Assembly: GCA_033557685.1 (NCBI GenBank)
Contig: JAWQRN010000547.1
Coordinates: 1-28,499 of the forward strand
Length of the DNA stretch: 28,499 nt
Source: Sperchopsis tessellata
Taxonomy: Eukaryota; Arthropoda; Insecta; Coleoptera; Hydrophilidae
Direction: 5' to 3'
In this document: positions 28,151 to 28,499 of the stretch, one piece after another
Position numbering within the stretch: the stretch's first letter is position 1
Layout of the letters: each line of letters opens with the position of its first letter
Program-made: the position numbers and the translations under genes
Notes under the pieces: model-generated
What the model saw: the letters and a program-made list of their open reading frames with translations, nothing else
What the model was told of the DNA's origin: nothing
Database searches by the model: none

Positions 28151-28499
28151 CAAGTAGTACCCGATTTATGAATAGATTTGGTTCTGAAGGCTTGGTCTTA
28201 AGTTGAATTTGATCATAGGCCAAAAATGCAGAAAAACATCAAAAATGTTGTACTAACCTCTTAAAAACATTATCTTAAGTTAATAGCACTAGATCGTGAC
28301 ATTTTTTTATGACTTGATTACAATACGTAAATACGTAAAAAATTCACGAAATGAATAAATAAATATATAAATTTATTTTGAATTCATACTACAAAACATT
28401 CGTAAATATTAAGAATTTGTTTCTTCCTTGGCCGTACATAAATGTGTTATTTTAATATTTGATAAATTCAAATATCAAGCAAACCGGCCAAGTCAATAT
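28151..28499. mobile_element. Probable start of another pogo/Tigger-like element
   Basis: After TA at 28149-28150 the sequence CAAGTAGTACCCGATTTATG resembles the terminus of the pogo-like element at 16387 (CAATGAACCCTCGATTTTCC). It continues with TTGGTCTTAAGTTGAATTTG, a wording I associate with Tigger-type subterminal repeats. The other end would lie beyond the window, so no TIR pairing can be shown. The 74-codon minus-strand frame 27999-28223 overlaps this end and is not a gene. Confidence 0.35.
28427..28492. repeat. Short inverted repeat CTTGGCCG
   Basis: CTTGGCCG (28427-28434) and CGGCCAAG (28485-28492) are exact reverse complements enclosing 50 bp of AT-rich sequence that itself contains the palindrome-like ATATTTGATAAATTCAAATAT. 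Function unknown. Confidence 0.6.

Noticed and set aside
1..28499. tRNA genes, tRNA-derived SINEs, rRNA or CRISPR arrays
   Set aside because: No paired A/B boxes, cloverleaf, rRNA blocks or spaced direct repeats could be found by eye; isolated GGTTC words lack partners.

Overview
This is a strongly AT-rich eukaryotic, non-coding window with no intact host gene, no RNA gene and no bacterial-style operon. It is best read as a graveyard of transposable elements from an arthropod-like genome, probably an insect. That assignment rests on the mix of degraded families: several LINE lineages, a Ty3-type LTR element of the mag / 'K02A2.6-like' kind, a BEL/Pao element, Tc1/mariner, pogo/Tigger and piggyBac. 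The exact taxon cannot be told from the sequence. Every recognised coding stretch is broken by stops, frameshifts or deletions. The longest open frame, 157 codons at 12336-12809, is a retroelement fragment.

Layout, left to right. 1-4.2 kb: three LINE reverse-transcriptase relics (minus about 556-960, plus about 1292-2290, plus about 3600-4190). 5451-6879: a complete but dead Tc1/mariner-superfamily transposon with unusually long (about 150 bp) terminal inverted repeats and TA target duplications. 7639-7757: a seven-copy 17-bp tandem array. 7852-8450: probable minus-strand LINE 3' end. 9690-10330: C-terminal half of another LINE RT. 10646-15280: a Ty3/mag-type LTR retrotransposon with about 155-160 bp LTRs and an AATA target duplication. 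It carries gag, RT, RNase H and integrase remnants, a roughly 400-bp palindromic inverted duplication, and a second, nearly empty LTR element inside its integrase.

15310-16130: minus-strand Tc1 transposase relic. 16387-17699: pogo/Tigger-like element that has lost its transposase and carries a GC-richer LINE-derived insert (17035-17345). 18735-19440: minus-strand CR1-like LINE C-terminus. 19650-20515: plus-strand LINE ORF1 and endonuclease start. 20730-22400: minus-strand LINE with ORF1 and ORF2 C-terminus. 23780-24590: BEL/Pao pol relic. 25185-25385: piggyBac zinc-ribbon relic. 25500-26680: plus-strand LINE endonuclease-to-RT relic. 27028-27154: TTAA-flanked miniature piggyBac-like element. 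27944-28105: imperfect inverted repeat. 28151 to the window end: probable start of another pogo/Tigger-like element.

Nothing here forms a working pathway. The interest is structural: the inverted duplication inside the LTR element, the nested insertions, the long-TIR mariner relative and the LINE head-to-tail chimera. All family calls come from translating by eye and from remembered family motifs, not from database searches. Boundaries of LINE relics are approximate, while the ends of the DNA transposons and LTRs were set by direct comparison of the repeats.
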